DNA of 26,401 bases from an uncultured Lachnospiraceae bacterium (GCA_937891165.1 CALAEX010000202.1:1-26401), one strand, 5' to 3'. Shown: positions 1-8,018, numbered from the stretch's first letter. Numbers and translations are program-made. Notes: generated by a model not told the origin, from the sequence alone.

Positions 1-6
1 ATCCAT
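1..6 (-). CDS. First codons of a CDS leaving the window
   Basis: On the minus strand an ATG (bases 4-6) follows an AAAGGAG ribosome binding site at 16-22 with ordinary spacing, so a gene very probably begins here. Only Met-Asp is visible. In Bacillus subtilis the gene after comFC and yvyF is flgM, the anti-sigma-28 factor, so flgM is the positional guess. Two codons cannot confirm it. The start codon lies inside one arm of the inverted repeat at 2-74. Confidence 0.5.
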
Positions 7-74
7 AAATGTATTCTCCTTTGATAGATATTTTTTTTGGCGACTTTATTATATCAAAAAAATACATTTATGGA
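2..74. repeat. Perfect 14-bp inverted repeat bracketing a promoter and start codon
   Basis: Bases 2-15 and 61-74 are exact reverse complements (14 of 14), separated by 45 bases. A nested 6-bp pair (21-26 with 52-57) has nearly the same centre, so the whole segment could form one long imperfect hairpin. The interval holds a TATAAT box for the minus-strand gene at the window edge and its ribosome binding site. One arm contains that gene's ATG. It could be an RNA hairpin sequestering translation initiation, an operator, or a short invertible element. The sequence alone does not decide. Confidence 0.8.
48..56 (-). promoter_or_regulatory. Extended -10 promoter for the gene at the left edge
   Basis: The minus strand reads TGATATAAT, a TGn-extended -10 box with a perfect TATAAT. 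No good -35 is seen 16-18 bases upstream. Transcription would begin near position 41, inside the inverted repeat. An alternative upstream sigma-28-like box (CGATAA, near 85-90) has a poor -35. Confidence 0.45.
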
Positions 75-109
75 ACTTTTATTTTTATCGAACTCACGTT
101 ATATTACAT

Positions 110-158
110 CAAAAACACCCTGCTCTATTTAACTAAATCAAATAGAACAGGGCGTTTT
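110..158. terminator. Bidirectional intrinsic terminator after the yvyF-like gene
   Basis: Bases 118-130 and 140-152 form a 13-bp stem with one C/A mismatch and a 9-base loop. On the minus strand the stem is followed by TGTTTTTG and on the plus strand by CGTTTTATTT. It lies just past the yvyF-like stop codon and should separate that operon from the next gene. Confidence 0.75.
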
Positions 159-176
159 ATTTACCTATAAATTATT

Positions 177-578
177 TTAGTTATCCAAAAAACGCATTTT
201 ATTTTCTGTTTTCTTTTTTTCAATATTCACTTTTAGTTCTTCTTTTTTATACAGACTTTCAAATTGAGATGACATCGTACCTTTACATTCTTTACAGAAT
301 CTTCCAGTTAGGATTTTCTTTCCACATTTTTCACAGTTTAATGCAATATCAGAATCCTCACTGAACGTCAGACGTTCTTCTTTCAACCATTTACGAATTT
401 GAGATACACTAATTTCCATTTCTTCTGCTACTTCATGTATACTACATCTTGGATGGTCATAAATATATTTTTTTACATCCTCAAATTTTTCCTCCACTGC
501 CTTAGCACATTCTGGACAAATAGATGACCCAATAAAATTAAACATTCGTCCACATGATTTACAATTTCTAACGTCCAT
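177..578 (-). CDS. YvyF-like flagellar-region protein (zinc ribbon plus helix-turn-helix)
   Basis: The 133-residue protein has an N-terminal zinc ribbon (Cys6/Cys9 and Cys21/Cys24), a central helix-turn-helix-like segment (about residues 45-70, HEVAEEMEISVSQIRKWL) and a second CxxC pair set near residues 82-98. This layout matches the short 'flagellar operon protein' family (TIGR03826, B. subtilis YvyF) found beside comFC and flgM in Firmicutes. Its molecular role is not established; DNA or RNA binding is likely from the fold. The ATG has a good AGGAGG site and lies 20 bases after the comFC stop, so the two are probably co-transcribed. The family call is secure and the function unknown. Confidence 0.82.
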   Translation of the reverse strand: MDVRNCKSCGRMFNFIGSSICPECAKAVEEKFEDVKKYIYDHPRCSIHEVAEEMEISVSQIRKWLKEERLTFSEDSDIALNCEKCGKKILTGRFCKECKGTMSSQFESLYKKEELKVNIEKKKTENKMRFLDN

Positions 579-598
579 AAAATCCTCCTATATTTCAC

Positions 599-1303
599 TC
601 ATCCTAACTGCTCTCCTGCACAAACACTTAAAAATGCTACTTTTTGTACTCCTTGCTTTTTTAACACTTTGGCACATTCTGTCAATGTACTGCCTGTTGT
701 ACTGACATCATCAATAAGCAATACGGATTTTGGTATACCTTTCTTTGTTTCTTCCTTATCCACACAAAAAACATTTTCTATATTCTTTTTTCGTTCTTTC
801 CGATTCAAATTCTTTTGGTCTTTTGTTTTTCGTTTCTTTTTTAATAAAAGCCGAATCGGAATCTGTATTTCATTACTTAAATCCCTTGCCAATAATTCTG
901 CTTGGTTAAATCCACGTTTACGAAATTTTGAAGGATGTAATGGCACTGGTACAAGACAATCTGGTACTACTTCTCGAATATAATCTTTTTGCGTTTTCTT
1001 CATCTGTAAAGCGAAAAAATGAACAAACTCTCTTGTTCCTTCTTGTTTCATCTGGTATAACGCCCTCTGCACTGCTCCACGATAATAAAAAACACTTCTA
1101 CCAAAATCCCAGCCTCTATCTTTTAATATACACTCTTTACAATATTCCTGTTCCTCTGAGGCTAGTGGCATTCCACATTTTTTACAAAGTGGTTCTACAA
1201 TAAATTCTAATTTTTCTATACAACTCGGATGAAACATTACACCTTTTGGTACAACAATCTGATTACAAATCGGACATCGTACTGGAAATATCCATTCTAT
1301 CAT
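599..1303 (-). CDS. comFC: ComF family protein (ComFC-like phosphoribosyltransferase)
   Basis: This 234-residue protein has an N-terminal double zinc-finger region (CPIC near residue 10, then CKKCG and CKEC near residues 40-60) and a C-terminal phosphoribosyltransferase fold. The PRPP-binding loop is LLIDDVSTTGSTLTEC near residues 195-210. ComFC proteins take part in DNA uptake during natural transformation in Bacillus and relatives, acting in the cytoplasm, and homologues also occur in strains not known to be competent. The length is normal. ATG is preceded by AAAGGA. It sits 31 bases after the nucleotidyltransferase gene and immediately before the yvyF-like gene, as in Bacillus where comFC and yvyF are neighbours. 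No comFA helicase is adjacent, so a competence role here is inference. Confidence 0.9.
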   Translation of the reverse strand: MIEWIFPVRCPICNQIVVPKGVMFHPSCIEKLEFIVEPLCKKCGMPLASEEQEYCKECILKDRGWDFGRSVFYYRGAVQRALYQMKQEGTREFVHFFALQMKKTQKDYIREVVPDCLVPVPLHPSKFRKRGFNQAELLARDLSNEIQIPIRLLLKKKRKTKDQKNLNRKERKKNIENVFCVDKEETKKGIPKSVLLIDDVSTTGSTLTECAKVLKKQGVQKVAFLSVCAGEQLG

Positions 1304-1334
1304 CTAGGTCCTTTCTGACCATCTCTCCTATCCT

Positions 1335-2252
1335 TTAGAACAATTTTTCTGGATACTCTCCATTTTCATATAATTCACGGAATGCACGAACTACTTTATC
1401 CTTATCCTCTTTGTATGTAACACCAAACCAACGGTCTTTACTTGTAAGTACCGTTACTTCTGCTCTGTCTTCTTTTAATAAAGTTCCTACTACTTCAGGA
1501 AGTAAATATTCTGCCTTTGTTTCATTTCCCTTAATACCATCAAGAAACTGTGCAAATTTTTCATTTAAAGCATCTAAGAAACCTGGAGTAAATCCCCAAA
1601 GATTCATAGAAACGATTGTATCTAAAGGAAGTTCTACCGCTTCTCTTGCACTATTCTCTGCTGTTACTTTATCTCCTGCTCTCTCAATAGCAAAATGTTC
1701 TTCTACATGAGTCAATTTATTATTCTCATCTACTAAACAAACTCCTCTTGTTACCTGACCATTTTCACTTAATGTATTTTCCATCTTAAAACCAACCATA
1801 GTAAAATACATCTTCCCAGAATCCATAGGTACATTAGCAAGAAAATCATGAATTTTTACAAATGCTTCTTTTCCATAATAATCGTCTGCATTGATAACAG
1901 CAAATGGCTCTTTTACTGTACCAAGACAGCTTAAAATCGCGTGACCTGTACCCCATGGTTTTGTTCTGCCTTCTGGAACAGAAAAACCTTCTGGTAAATT
2001 ATCTAATTCTTGGAATACATATTCTACTTCTACCTGTTCTGCTACGGATGGTTTAATAATTTTCTTAAATTCTTCTTCCAAATCTTTTCTTGTAATAAAC
2101 ACAACTTTATCAAAACCAGCAGCAATTGCATCATAGATGGAATATTCCATAATAATTTCACCACTAACACCCACATGCTCTAACTGCTTAATTCCACCAC
2201 CATAACGGCTTCCCATACCTGCTGCCATAATAACTAATGCTGTTTTATTCAT
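1335..2252 (-). CDS. Sugar-phosphate nucleotidyltransferase family protein
   Basis: A 305-residue cytosolic enzyme with a Rossmann-type nucleotidyltransferase fold. The N-terminal signature AAGMGSRYGG (residues 10-19) followed by Lys22-Gln23 is the NTP-binding loop, and NADDYYG near residue 122 carries the metal-binding Asp. Such enzymes couple NTP and a sugar 1-phosphate to give an NDP-sugar and pyrophosphate. The substrate cannot be read from the sequence, and there is no sugar pathway beside it. ATG has a GAGGAG site. A TATAAT box lies at 2279-2284 on the minus strand without a clear -35, so it may have its own weak promoter or be read through from recD2, 127 bases upstream. That gap holds only an AT-rich 8-bp stem with no U-tract. 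Confidence 0.8.
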   Translation of the reverse strand: MNKTALVIMAAGMGSRYGGGIKQLEHVGVSGEIIMEYSIYDAIAAGFDKVVFITRKDLEEEFKKIIKPSVAEQVEVEYVFQELDNLPEGFSVPEGRTKPWGTGHAILSCLGTVKEPFAVINADDYYGKEAFVKIHDFLANVPMDSGKMYFTMVGFKMENTLSENGQVTRGVCLVDENNKLTHVEEHFAIERAGDKVTAENSAREAVELPLDTIVSMNLWGFTPGFLDALNEKFAQFLDGIKGNETKAEYLLPEVVGTLLKEDRAEVTVLTSKDRWFGVTYKEDKDKVVRAFRELYENGEYPEKLF

Positions 2253-2379
2253 ATACCAAACTCCTCTCTAAATGAAAAATTATAAGTAAAAAGCAAAAGA
2301 AACTTTATCTATCCATTTTGCTCTCCTATATAGTTTACCACATTTTTCGCCTTGTTACCACTAAAAAATGTTATCTTTC

Positions 2380-4590
2380 CTAATTAATCTCTCGAATTGC
2401 CTTTTCTAATCCAGAATATCGCTTCATTTCCATCTCATTTTGAATCATTTTTTGTATTGTTTCAGGACTTCCGATAATAGTAACACATTGTTTTGCTCTC
2501 GTTACTCCCGTATAAAGTACATTTCGATTCAATAACAATCTTGGTCCACTCAATAACGGAATAACTACAGCTGGATATTCGCTTCCTTGAGATTTATGAA
2601 TTGTAATGGCATATGCCAATACTAACTCATCCAACTGTCCAAAAGGATATTCTACGATACGCCCTTCTTCAAATTCTACAACCACAAGCTCTACAAATAA
2701 ATTGATTTCTTTAATAATTCCACAATCTCCATTAAAAACACCAGTCCCTTTTTCTATTGCCATTCCATACGGACTACGAATTTCCCATTCTAATTGGTAA
2801 TTATTTTTAATCTGCATTACTTTATCACCTTCACGAAACTTTCTTCCATTAGAAAGTTCCTTTTCTCTTTTCCCATTACCAGGAGGATTTAGTGCTTCTT
2901 GCAAGGCAATATTTAAGTTTTCTGCCCCTAGTTCTCCTGCTTTCATTGGTGTTAATACTTGCACTTCATAAGGAGAAACATTTACATAATCTGCAATCTT
3001 TTTTTGTACTAAATAAATAATGGATGGAATAATAACACTACTGTCATTTCGATTTAGAAAAAAGAAATCTTTATTATGATTATCTAAAGAAATAGATTGT
3101 CCTGCATTGATTTTATGGGCATTTAAAATAATTTTACTTTCCGCAGACTGCCTAAAAATACGTGCTAACTTAACAACAGAAAACTGCTCAGAAGCAATCA
3201 TATCCTTTAATACATTTCCTGCACCCACACTTGGTAGCTGATTGACATCTCCAACAAAAATAACTCTTGTTCCTATCATAATCGCTTTTAATAAAGCGTG
3301 CATAAGAAAAAGGTCTACCATAGACATTTCATCTACAATAATGACATCACATTCTAATGGATTACTTTCATTTCTTGCAAAATCTAATCCACCACTTTTT
3401 TCTTCTGGATTCTTTGTCAATTCCAACATACGATGAATCGTTCTTGCTTCCATCCCTGTCGTTTCTGACATTCTCTTCGCAGCTCTGCCTGTTGGTGCAG
3501 CTAATAACACTTCCATACCCTCGGATTCAAAAAAGCGAATCATTGTATTAATGGTAGTTGTCTTTCCCGTTCCAGGGCCTCCTGTTAAAATAAACACTCC
3601 ATTTTGTACTGCCTCAGAAACTGCTTTTCGTTGTAATGCATCCAACTCCATTTTAATATCTTTTTCGAATTTCTGAAGTCGCTTCTCTATCAAACGCTCT
3701 GCAATCTCATAATGACAATTTAAATCACAAAGCATTCGTGCTACATCCAATTCTAAATAATAATAACTAGCAATATATACTTGTTTTTGATTTTCCTGTT
3801 CTTTTAATACAATACTTCTCTCCAAGGCAAGTTGCATCAATTGTCGTTCCATACTTTCTTGTGACACTTGAATAATTTCAGAAGCTTTCTGATATACTTC
3901 TTGTTCAGGTAAATATACATGACCATTAGAAACAGCTTGTGTCATAACATAATATAAGGCAGCTTTCACACGATAGTCATCATCTTCTGAGATTCCAGCC
4001 TGTAATGCAATTTCATCTGCAATCTTAAATCCAACACCATCAATATCTTCTGCCAAACGATAGGGGTTTGTTTGTAAAATTTGATACATTCTCTCCCCAT
4101 AGTACTGATAAATTTTTACTGCTAATTGATTAGAGATTCCATATTTTTGAAGAAAAATCATGGCATGACGCATCTCTCTTTTTTCTTCAAACTGACGATA
4201 AATCTCCCCTGCAATACGCTCACTAATACCTTTAATTTCTACTAATCGTTCTGGTTCTTCTTCGATAATCCGAAACGTATCCTCTTTAAATTTTTTTACA
4301 ATACGAGCTGCTAAAGCTTTTCCTACTCCCTTAATTGCACCTGAAGCTAAATAACGCTCCATTGCCTGTCCATCTTTTGGTTCTACTGCTTGATAAGAAG
4401 TTACTTTCAATTGTTCTCCATACTTTGGATTTACTATCATTTCACCTTCTACTTGCAAATATTCGCCTTCTTCTACATGAACAAATGTCCCTACACAATA
4501 AAATTCCTCTTCTTCTGAAGTTATGACTAGCACTGTATATCCATTGCTCCCTCGATATACAATTCTCTCTACATATCCTTCCGCAACCAA
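2380..4590 (-). CDS. recD2: RecD2-type ATP-dependent DNA helicase
   Basis: A 736-residue superfamily 1B helicase of the RecD2 (RecD-like, not RecBCD-associated) type, acting 5' to 3' on DNA in recombination and repair. The N-terminal half (about 1-300) has the OB-fold and helix-hairpin-helix repeats (GVGKALAARI near 90, GISERIAGEI near 125, GVGFKIADEI near 188). The motor follows: Gln320, Walker A GGPGTGKTT (337-345), Walker B VDEMSMVD (419-426), GDVNQLPSVG near 455 and the C-terminal ITIHKSQGSEYPAV and YTGVTRAKQ motifs. The length is typical. The start is TTG at 4588-4590, with AAAGGAGG seven bases upstream and no better ATG nearby. It follows the flagellar rod genes with an 88-base gap and no evident terminator, so read-through is likely. 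Confidence 0.95.
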   Translation of the reverse strand: MVAEGYVERIVYRGSNGYTVLVITSEEEEFYCVGTFVHVEEGEYLQVEGEMIVNPKYGEQLKVTSYQAVEPKDGQAMERYLASGAIKGVGKALAARIVKKFKEDTFRIIEEEPERLVEIKGISERIAGEIYRQFEEKREMRHAMIFLQKYGISNQLAVKIYQYYGERMYQILQTNPYRLAEDIDGVGFKIADEIALQAGISEDDDYRVKAALYYVMTQAVSNGHVYLPEQEVYQKASEIIQVSQESMERQLMQLALERSIVLKEQENQKQVYIASYYYLELDVARMLCDLNCHYEIAERLIEKRLQKFEKDIKMELDALQRKAVSEAVQNGVFILTGGPGTGKTTTINTMIRFFESEGMEVLLAAPTGRAAKRMSETTGMEARTIHRMLELTKNPEEKSGGLDFARNESNPLECDVIIVDEMSMVDLFLMHALLKAIMIGTRVIFVGDVNQLPSVGAGNVLKDMIASEQFSVVKLARIFRQSAESKIILNAHKINAGQSISLDNHNKDFFFLNRNDSSVIIPSIIYLVQKKIADYVNVSPYEVQVLTPMKAGELGAENLNIALQEALNPPGNGKREKELSNGRKFREGDKVMQIKNNYQLEWEIRSPYGMAIEKGTGVFNGDCGIIKEINLFVELVVVEFEEGRIVEYPFGQLDELVLAYAITIHKSQGSEYPAVVIPLLSGPRLLLNRNVLYTGVTRAKQCVTIIGSPETIQKMIQNEMEMKRYSGLEKAIREIN

Positions 4591-4678
4591 AAAATTCCTC
4601 CTTTATAAAGAATGAGGCAATCAATAAATAGATAAAAACCTTGTTTTATTTACCGACTACCCCATCACCGTTTATTAT

Positions 4679-5017
4679 TTAGTTTCGTTTCATAGACTCA
4701 TATAACATTTGAGCAATTCCTAAATTAGAATGTTCTGTAATGATTTCTGCATAAGACTGTGTCATTGTATCGCCAAAGTATTTCATATAATCCCCTTGAC
4801 TGTCCTCATCTTCTAACATAGCACTTTTGGTCTGTTTAATTACTTGTTCTACAAAATAATTTTCAAAAGACTTACAAGCTTCCATCAATTCTTCATCTGT
4901 TGCTGTTCCTTGTTCTAAATTACTCAAAGAAGAAGAAAGCTTATTTGTACGAGCTGTGGATGCCGATGTCATATTCTGCTGTAAGAAAAACGAATTTGTA
5001 TCCATTGAAATCGCCAT
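4679..5017 (-). CDS. flgJ: Rod-binding protein (FlgJ N-terminal domain type)
   Basis: This 112-residue protein matches only the rod-binding part of FlgJ. The core runs from about residue 43 (EACKSFENYFVEQVIKQT) to the C terminus (HSNLGIAQMLYESMKRN). It lacks the peptidoglycan hydrolase domain of enterobacterial FlgJ, as is usual for clostridial versions, so it probably acts as a rod cap or assembly chaperone outside the membrane, with wall opening left to another enzyme. It follows flgG by 16 bases and shares its operon. An AGGAGG-like site precedes ATG. The domain call is strong; the gene name is by analogy. Confidence 0.85.
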   Translation of the reverse strand: MAISMDTNSFFLQQNMTSASTARTNKLSSSLSNLEQGTATDEELMEACKSFENYFVEQVIKQTKSAMLEDEDSQGDYMKYFGDTMTQSYAEIITEHSNLGIAQMLYESMKRN

Positions 5018-5033
5018 TACTTTATCCTCCTAC

Positions 5034-5849
5034 TTATGAGCGTAAATTATTTGCCTGCTGTAACATTTGGTCAGCAGCATTGATTACTTTTGAATTCATT
5101 TCATATGCTCTTTGTGCTACAATTAAATTTACCATTTCATCTACTGTTTGTACATTAGAAGCCTCTAAATACTTAGAAAGCACTCTTGACTGCTTTAACT
5201 GTGTATTTTCGGATTCTAAAATTGGTTCACCAGAAGCACCAGTAGAAGATAAATAACTACCAGATAATTTTAATAATCCAGATGGATTACTAAATTGTAC
5301 TACACCAAGGCGTGCTCCTAAATCAGTTTGTGAACCGTCCAATTCTAAATACCAAAAACGTCCATCCTCATCAATTAAAAACTTAGACGTTTGTTTATCC
5401 GAATCAAATACAATTTGTTCTCCACTATCACTTAATACAGGATATCCATCCGCAGTACACAAAGTAGGACCTTCCACACCCATAGATACATTAAAAGCAC
5501 CATTTCTTGTATATGCAACAGAACCATCTGGCATCTGTACCTGAAAGAATCCATCTCCTTCCAAAGCAAAATCAAATGGATTTTCGGTAGAATTTAAATT
5601 TCCTTGTGTATAACGAGAAGTAATAGAAGCAGTACGCACCCCTGCACCTACCTGTCCAATGACTGGTTTTGGATTTCCATTGTTATCTGTTGTCTTTGTC
5701 TGAAGTTTTGAATACAATAACGTTTTAAATTCTACGGTTTCTTTTTTGTATCCCACTGTATTGACATTAGATAAGTTATTCGATATTGTATCTACTGCAT
5801 CTTGCTGTGCTATCATACCTGACGCACCAGTCCATAATGCTCGTATCAT
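5034..5849 (-). CDS. flgG: Flagellar distal rod protein FlgG (FlhP-like)
   Basis: A 271-residue axial protein exported by the flagellar type III system. The N-terminal heptad region carries the rod/hook signature SNNLSNVNTVGYKKE near residues 23-37. The C-terminal coiled region has LEASNVQTVDEMVNLIVAQ near residues 228-246 and ends in QQANNLRS. The middle has the beta-rich domain with DGFFQV. The order mreB/mbl, flhO, flhP here matches B. subtilis, where FlhO and FlhP correspond to FlgF and FlgG. It lies 19 bases after flgF and should be transcribed from the sigma-28 promoter at 6735-6761. Confidence 0.9.
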   Translation of the reverse strand: MIRALWTGASGMIAQQDAVDTISNNLSNVNTVGYKKETVEFKTLLYSKLQTKTTDNNGNPKPVIGQVGAGVRTASITSRYTQGNLNSTENPFDFALEGDGFFQVQMPDGSVAYTRNGAFNVSMGVEGPTLCTADGYPVLSDSGEQIVFDSDKQTSKFLIDEDGRFWYLELDGSQTDLGARLGVVQFSNPSGLLKLSGSYLSSTGASGEPILESENTQLKQSRVLSKYLEASNVQTVDEMVNLIVAQRAYEMNSKVINAADQMLQQANNLRS

Positions 5850-5868
5850 GCTATTTCACCATACCTTT

Positions 5869-6636
5869 CTATACTCTACCAACAGAATTTACTGCTTGGT
5901 CTAGTGTTGTATCCATTGCTTTTAGAACCTTTTGATTTGCTTCGTATGCTCTTGTAATAGCAATCATCTGTGTCATTTCTTTTACTACATTAACATTGGA
6001 CTGCTCTAAAAAGCCTTGCAAAACTTGACCTTCTACTTCTATTTCTGTCGCTCCTGCTACTGGTTCATACATCGTATCTGCATATTTTTTCAGATAATTA
6101 TAATCTTCAAAATCTACTAACGCTAACTGGTCTACTAATTCCCCATTTGCATACACAAAACCTTGTTGGTCAAATACTACTTCTGCATCTGTAGGAACAA
6201 GTAAATCTCCTGCTTGGCTTTGCAAACGATTGCCATCTGCATCTGTTACATAACCTTCTTGTGTCACAGTAAAATTACCGGCTCTTGTATAGCGAATATG
6301 GTCATTTCCTGCCATATCCGTTACTCTCATTTTAAAGAAACCTGAACCATCTAAGGCTAAATCATACGTATTTCCTGTAGAACGTACTGAGCCTTGCGTA
6401 TGGTTCGTATAGACTTCTCCCACTTTCACACCAAGTGTCATAGAGCCAATCTTTTCATCTTTATTTACAGAGTAATCCCTTACCTTAATTGCCAGCATAT
6501 TATCAAATGACTGGCTGGTTACGCCCTCCTGCTTGTAACCCGTAGTGGCGGAGTTTGCAATATTATTTGCAATTACGTCCAAACGTTTTTGCTCCGTATA
6601 CATCCCCGTCCATGCCGTATAAAGTCCTCTTACCAT
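5869..6636 (-). CDS. flgF: Flagellar proximal rod protein FlgF (FlhO-like)
   Basis: A 255-residue flagellar rod protein and paralogue of the downstream flgG. The N terminus has the family signature IANNIANSATTGYKQE near residues 22-37. The C terminus has EQSNVNVVKEMTQMIAITRAYE near residues 212-233. It is the first gene after mreB, as flhO is in B. subtilis. The ATG has AGGAGA four bases upstream. The 111-base gap to mreB contains the long hairpin at 6667-6723, which would lie in its 5' untranslated region. It could equally be labelled FlgG, since the two paralogues are hard to separate by eye. Confidence 0.88.
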   Translation of the reverse strand: MVRGLYTAWTGMYTEQKRLDVIANNIANSATTGYKQEGVTSQSFDNMLAIKVRDYSVNKDEKIGSMTLGVKVGEVYTNHTQGSVRSTGNTYDLALDGSGFFKMRVTDMAGNDHIRYTRAGNFTVTQEGYVTDADGNRLQSQAGDLLVPTDAEVVFDQQGFVYANGELVDQLALVDFEDYNYLKKYADTMYEPVAGATEIEVEGQVLQGFLEQSNVNVVKEMTQMIAITRAYEANQKVLKAMDTTLDQAVNSVGRV

Positions 6637-6666
6637 AGCTTCTCCTATCTTCCGTTACGCATTTTT

Positions 6667-6723
6667 ATAATAATCCTATCCTTTTTTATTTATAGTAATA
6701 AATAAAAAGCATAGGATTATTAT
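6667..6723 (-). other. Long AT-rich hairpin in the flgF 5' untranslated region
   Basis: Bases 6667-6679 and 6711-6723 are perfect 13-bp complements. The interior pairs further as 6 bp plus 6 bp, with one mismatch and one bulge, leaving a 4-base loop, for about 25 bp in all. On the minus strand no U-tract follows, so it does not look like an intrinsic terminator of mreB. It begins about five bases after the start site expected from the sigma-28 promoter, so it would be the 5'-terminal structure of the flgF-flgG-flgJ message. Confidence 0.75.
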
Positions 6724-6734
6724 GTCTGTTATAT

Positions 6735-6761
6735 ATATCGGCTTATTTTACTTTCCACTTA
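6735..6761 (-). promoter_or_regulatory. Sigma-28 (SigD/FliA) promoter for flgF-flgG-flgJ
   Basis: The minus strand reads TAAG (6758-6761), 15 bases, then GCCGATAT (6735-6742). The B. subtilis SigD consensus is TAAA-N15-GCCGATAA, so this matches 10 of 12 positions with exact spacing. It overlaps the mreB stop codon and is positioned to drive the rod genes as late flagellar genes. Expected start of transcription is near 6728. Confidence 0.8.
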
Positions 6762-7731
6762 AGAACTCTACATATTTTCCTGTACCAACAGCAACAGCAG
6801 ATAATGGGTCTTCTGCGGTCATTGTTGTAATACCTGTTTTTTCTTCAATCAATTCTTCTAATCCATACAATAAGCAACCACCACCTGTTAATACAATACC
6901 TCTATCTGCAATATCTGCTGCCAATTCTGGTGGAGTCTTTTCCAATACACTGTGTACTGCTTCTACAATCTGAGAAGTTGTTTCTTTTAATGCTTCTTCG
7001 GTTTCTTCCGAAGTAACAGAAATCGTCTTTGGAAGACCTGTAATTAAATTACGACCTTTTACATCTAAGGAAATAGATTCTGGTCTTCTATACGCAGAAC
7101 CAATACGAATTTTAATATCTTCTGCGGTACGCTCACCAATTAACAAATTATGCTTCTTTCTCATATAGCGAACTAAAGCTTCGTCAAAATCATCTCCTGC
7201 AATCTTAATGGATGTACTAACAACTGTACCACCTAAAGAAATAACTGCGATATCTGTTGTACCACCACCAATATCTACAATCATATTTCCACAAGGTCTT
7301 GCAATATCAATACCAGCACCAATCGCAGCAGCAATTGGTTCTTCAATAATAGCTACTTCTCTTGCACCTGCCTGATACGTAGCATCTTCTACCGCTTTCT
7401 TTTCTACTTCTGTAACACCACTTGGTACACAAACACTAATACGAGGCTTTCTAAAACGCTGTCTGCCTACTGCTTTTTGAATAAAATATTTCAACATTTT
7501 TTCTGTAACCGTATAATCTGAAATAACACCTTGACGAAGTGGACGAACTGCAATAATGTTACCTGGAGTACGACCAAGCATCAATCTAGCTTCCTCTCCA
7601 ATTGCTTTAATTTTATTTGTATCGCGGTCAAATGCTACAACCGAAGGCTCTTTTAGTACAACACCCTTTCCTTTTATATAAACAAGTACACTTGCTGTAC
7701 CTAAATCAATTCCAATATCACTACTAAACAT
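6748..7731 (-). CDS. mreB: Rod shape-determining protein, MreB/Mbl family
   Basis: A 327-residue bacterial actin that polymerises under the membrane and guides wall synthesis. It shows the phosphate-1 motif DIGIDLGTASVLV (residues 5-17), GRTPGNI near 53, the phosphate-2 motif DIGGGTTDIAVIS near 158-170, GERTAEDIKI and the adenosine motif VLTGGGCLLYGL near 285. No mreC or mreD follows. Instead it heads the flagellar rod genes, the arrangement of mbl in B. subtilis, so it is better thought of as an Mbl-type paralogue. ATG has AAAGGAG six bases upstream and a good sigma-A promoter lies at 7853-7881. Confidence 0.93.
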   Translation of the reverse strand: MFSSDIGIDLGTASVLVYIKGKGVVLKEPSVVAFDRDTNKIKAIGEEARLMLGRTPGNIIAVRPLRQGVISDYTVTEKMLKYFIQKAVGRQRFRKPRISVCVPSGVTEVEKKAVEDATYQAGAREVAIIEEPIAAAIGAGIDIARPCGNMIVDIGGGTTDIAVISLGGTVVSTSIKIAGDDFDEALVRYMRKKHNLLIGERTAEDIKIRIGSAYRRPESISLDVKGRNLITGLPKTISVTSEETEEALKETTSQIVEAVHSVLEKTPPELAADIADRGIVLTGGGCLLYGLEELIEEKTGITTMTAEDPLSAVAVGTGKYVEFLSGK

Positions 7732-7852
7732 ACTTTACTCCTTTCTAAAACCAGACCTATTTCTATCTCAACAAAACCTTTTATTTTATGTTCCTTCTAA
7801 CGTAAACAACGGAAAAATTCATCTCATTTCCTTGTGAACACAGGATAGTTGT

Positions 7853-7881
7853 ATTATATACTCATTCCCTCAATATTTCAA
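7853..7881 (-). promoter_or_regulatory. Sigma-A promoter of mreB
   Basis: The minus strand reads TTGAAA (7876-7881), 17 bases, then a perfect TATAAT (7853-7858), 11 of 12 consensus positions. It leaves a leader of about 115 bases. This is the main recognisable feature of the 337-base gene-free divergent region 7732-8068. The rest, apart from the plus-strand box at 7990, is AT-rich with no structure I can assign. Confidence 0.7.
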
Positions 7882-7989
7882 AGGAATTTTTCACTTTTTC
7901 TCTATTATTATAGGTAATTCACAAAGACCAGACTACAATATACAACATATCTCGACATTCTGACGAAAAAAATACAATATGCCATAGAT

Positions 7990-8018
7990 TTGACAAGGCA
8001 TTTCATTACACTTAGTAA
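7990..8018 (+). promoter_or_regulatory. Possible sigma-A promoter of the small membrane protein gene
   Basis: A perfect TTGACA (7990-7995) is followed after 17 bases by TAGTAA, a poor -10. It points toward the gene starting at 8069 and would leave a leader of about 45 bases. The strength is uncertain because of the weak -10. Confidence 0.4.

Noticed and set aside
85..111. Sigma-28 promoter for the gene at the left edge
   Set aside because: The -10-like CGATAA is present, but no acceptable -35 lies at the required 15-base spacing.
928..1203. Plus-strand open frame inside comFC
   Set aside because: It lies antisense to a clear ComF protein, has no ribosome binding site and no family signature.
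2340..2371. AT stem between recD2 and the nucleotidyltransferase as terminator
   Set aside because: Only 8 weak base pairs with a 16-base loop and no U-tract on the transcribed strand.
4442..4624. Second minus-strand frame at the start of recD2
   Set aside because: Overlaps the recD2 N terminus in another frame, with Arg-rich nonsense composition. The recD2 frame has the Shine-Dalgarno sequence and OB-fold sequence.
6667..6723. Hairpin as the intrinsic terminator of mreB
   Set aside because: On the minus strand it is followed by an A-rich run, not U residues, and the stem is AT-rich. A role in the flgF leader fits better.
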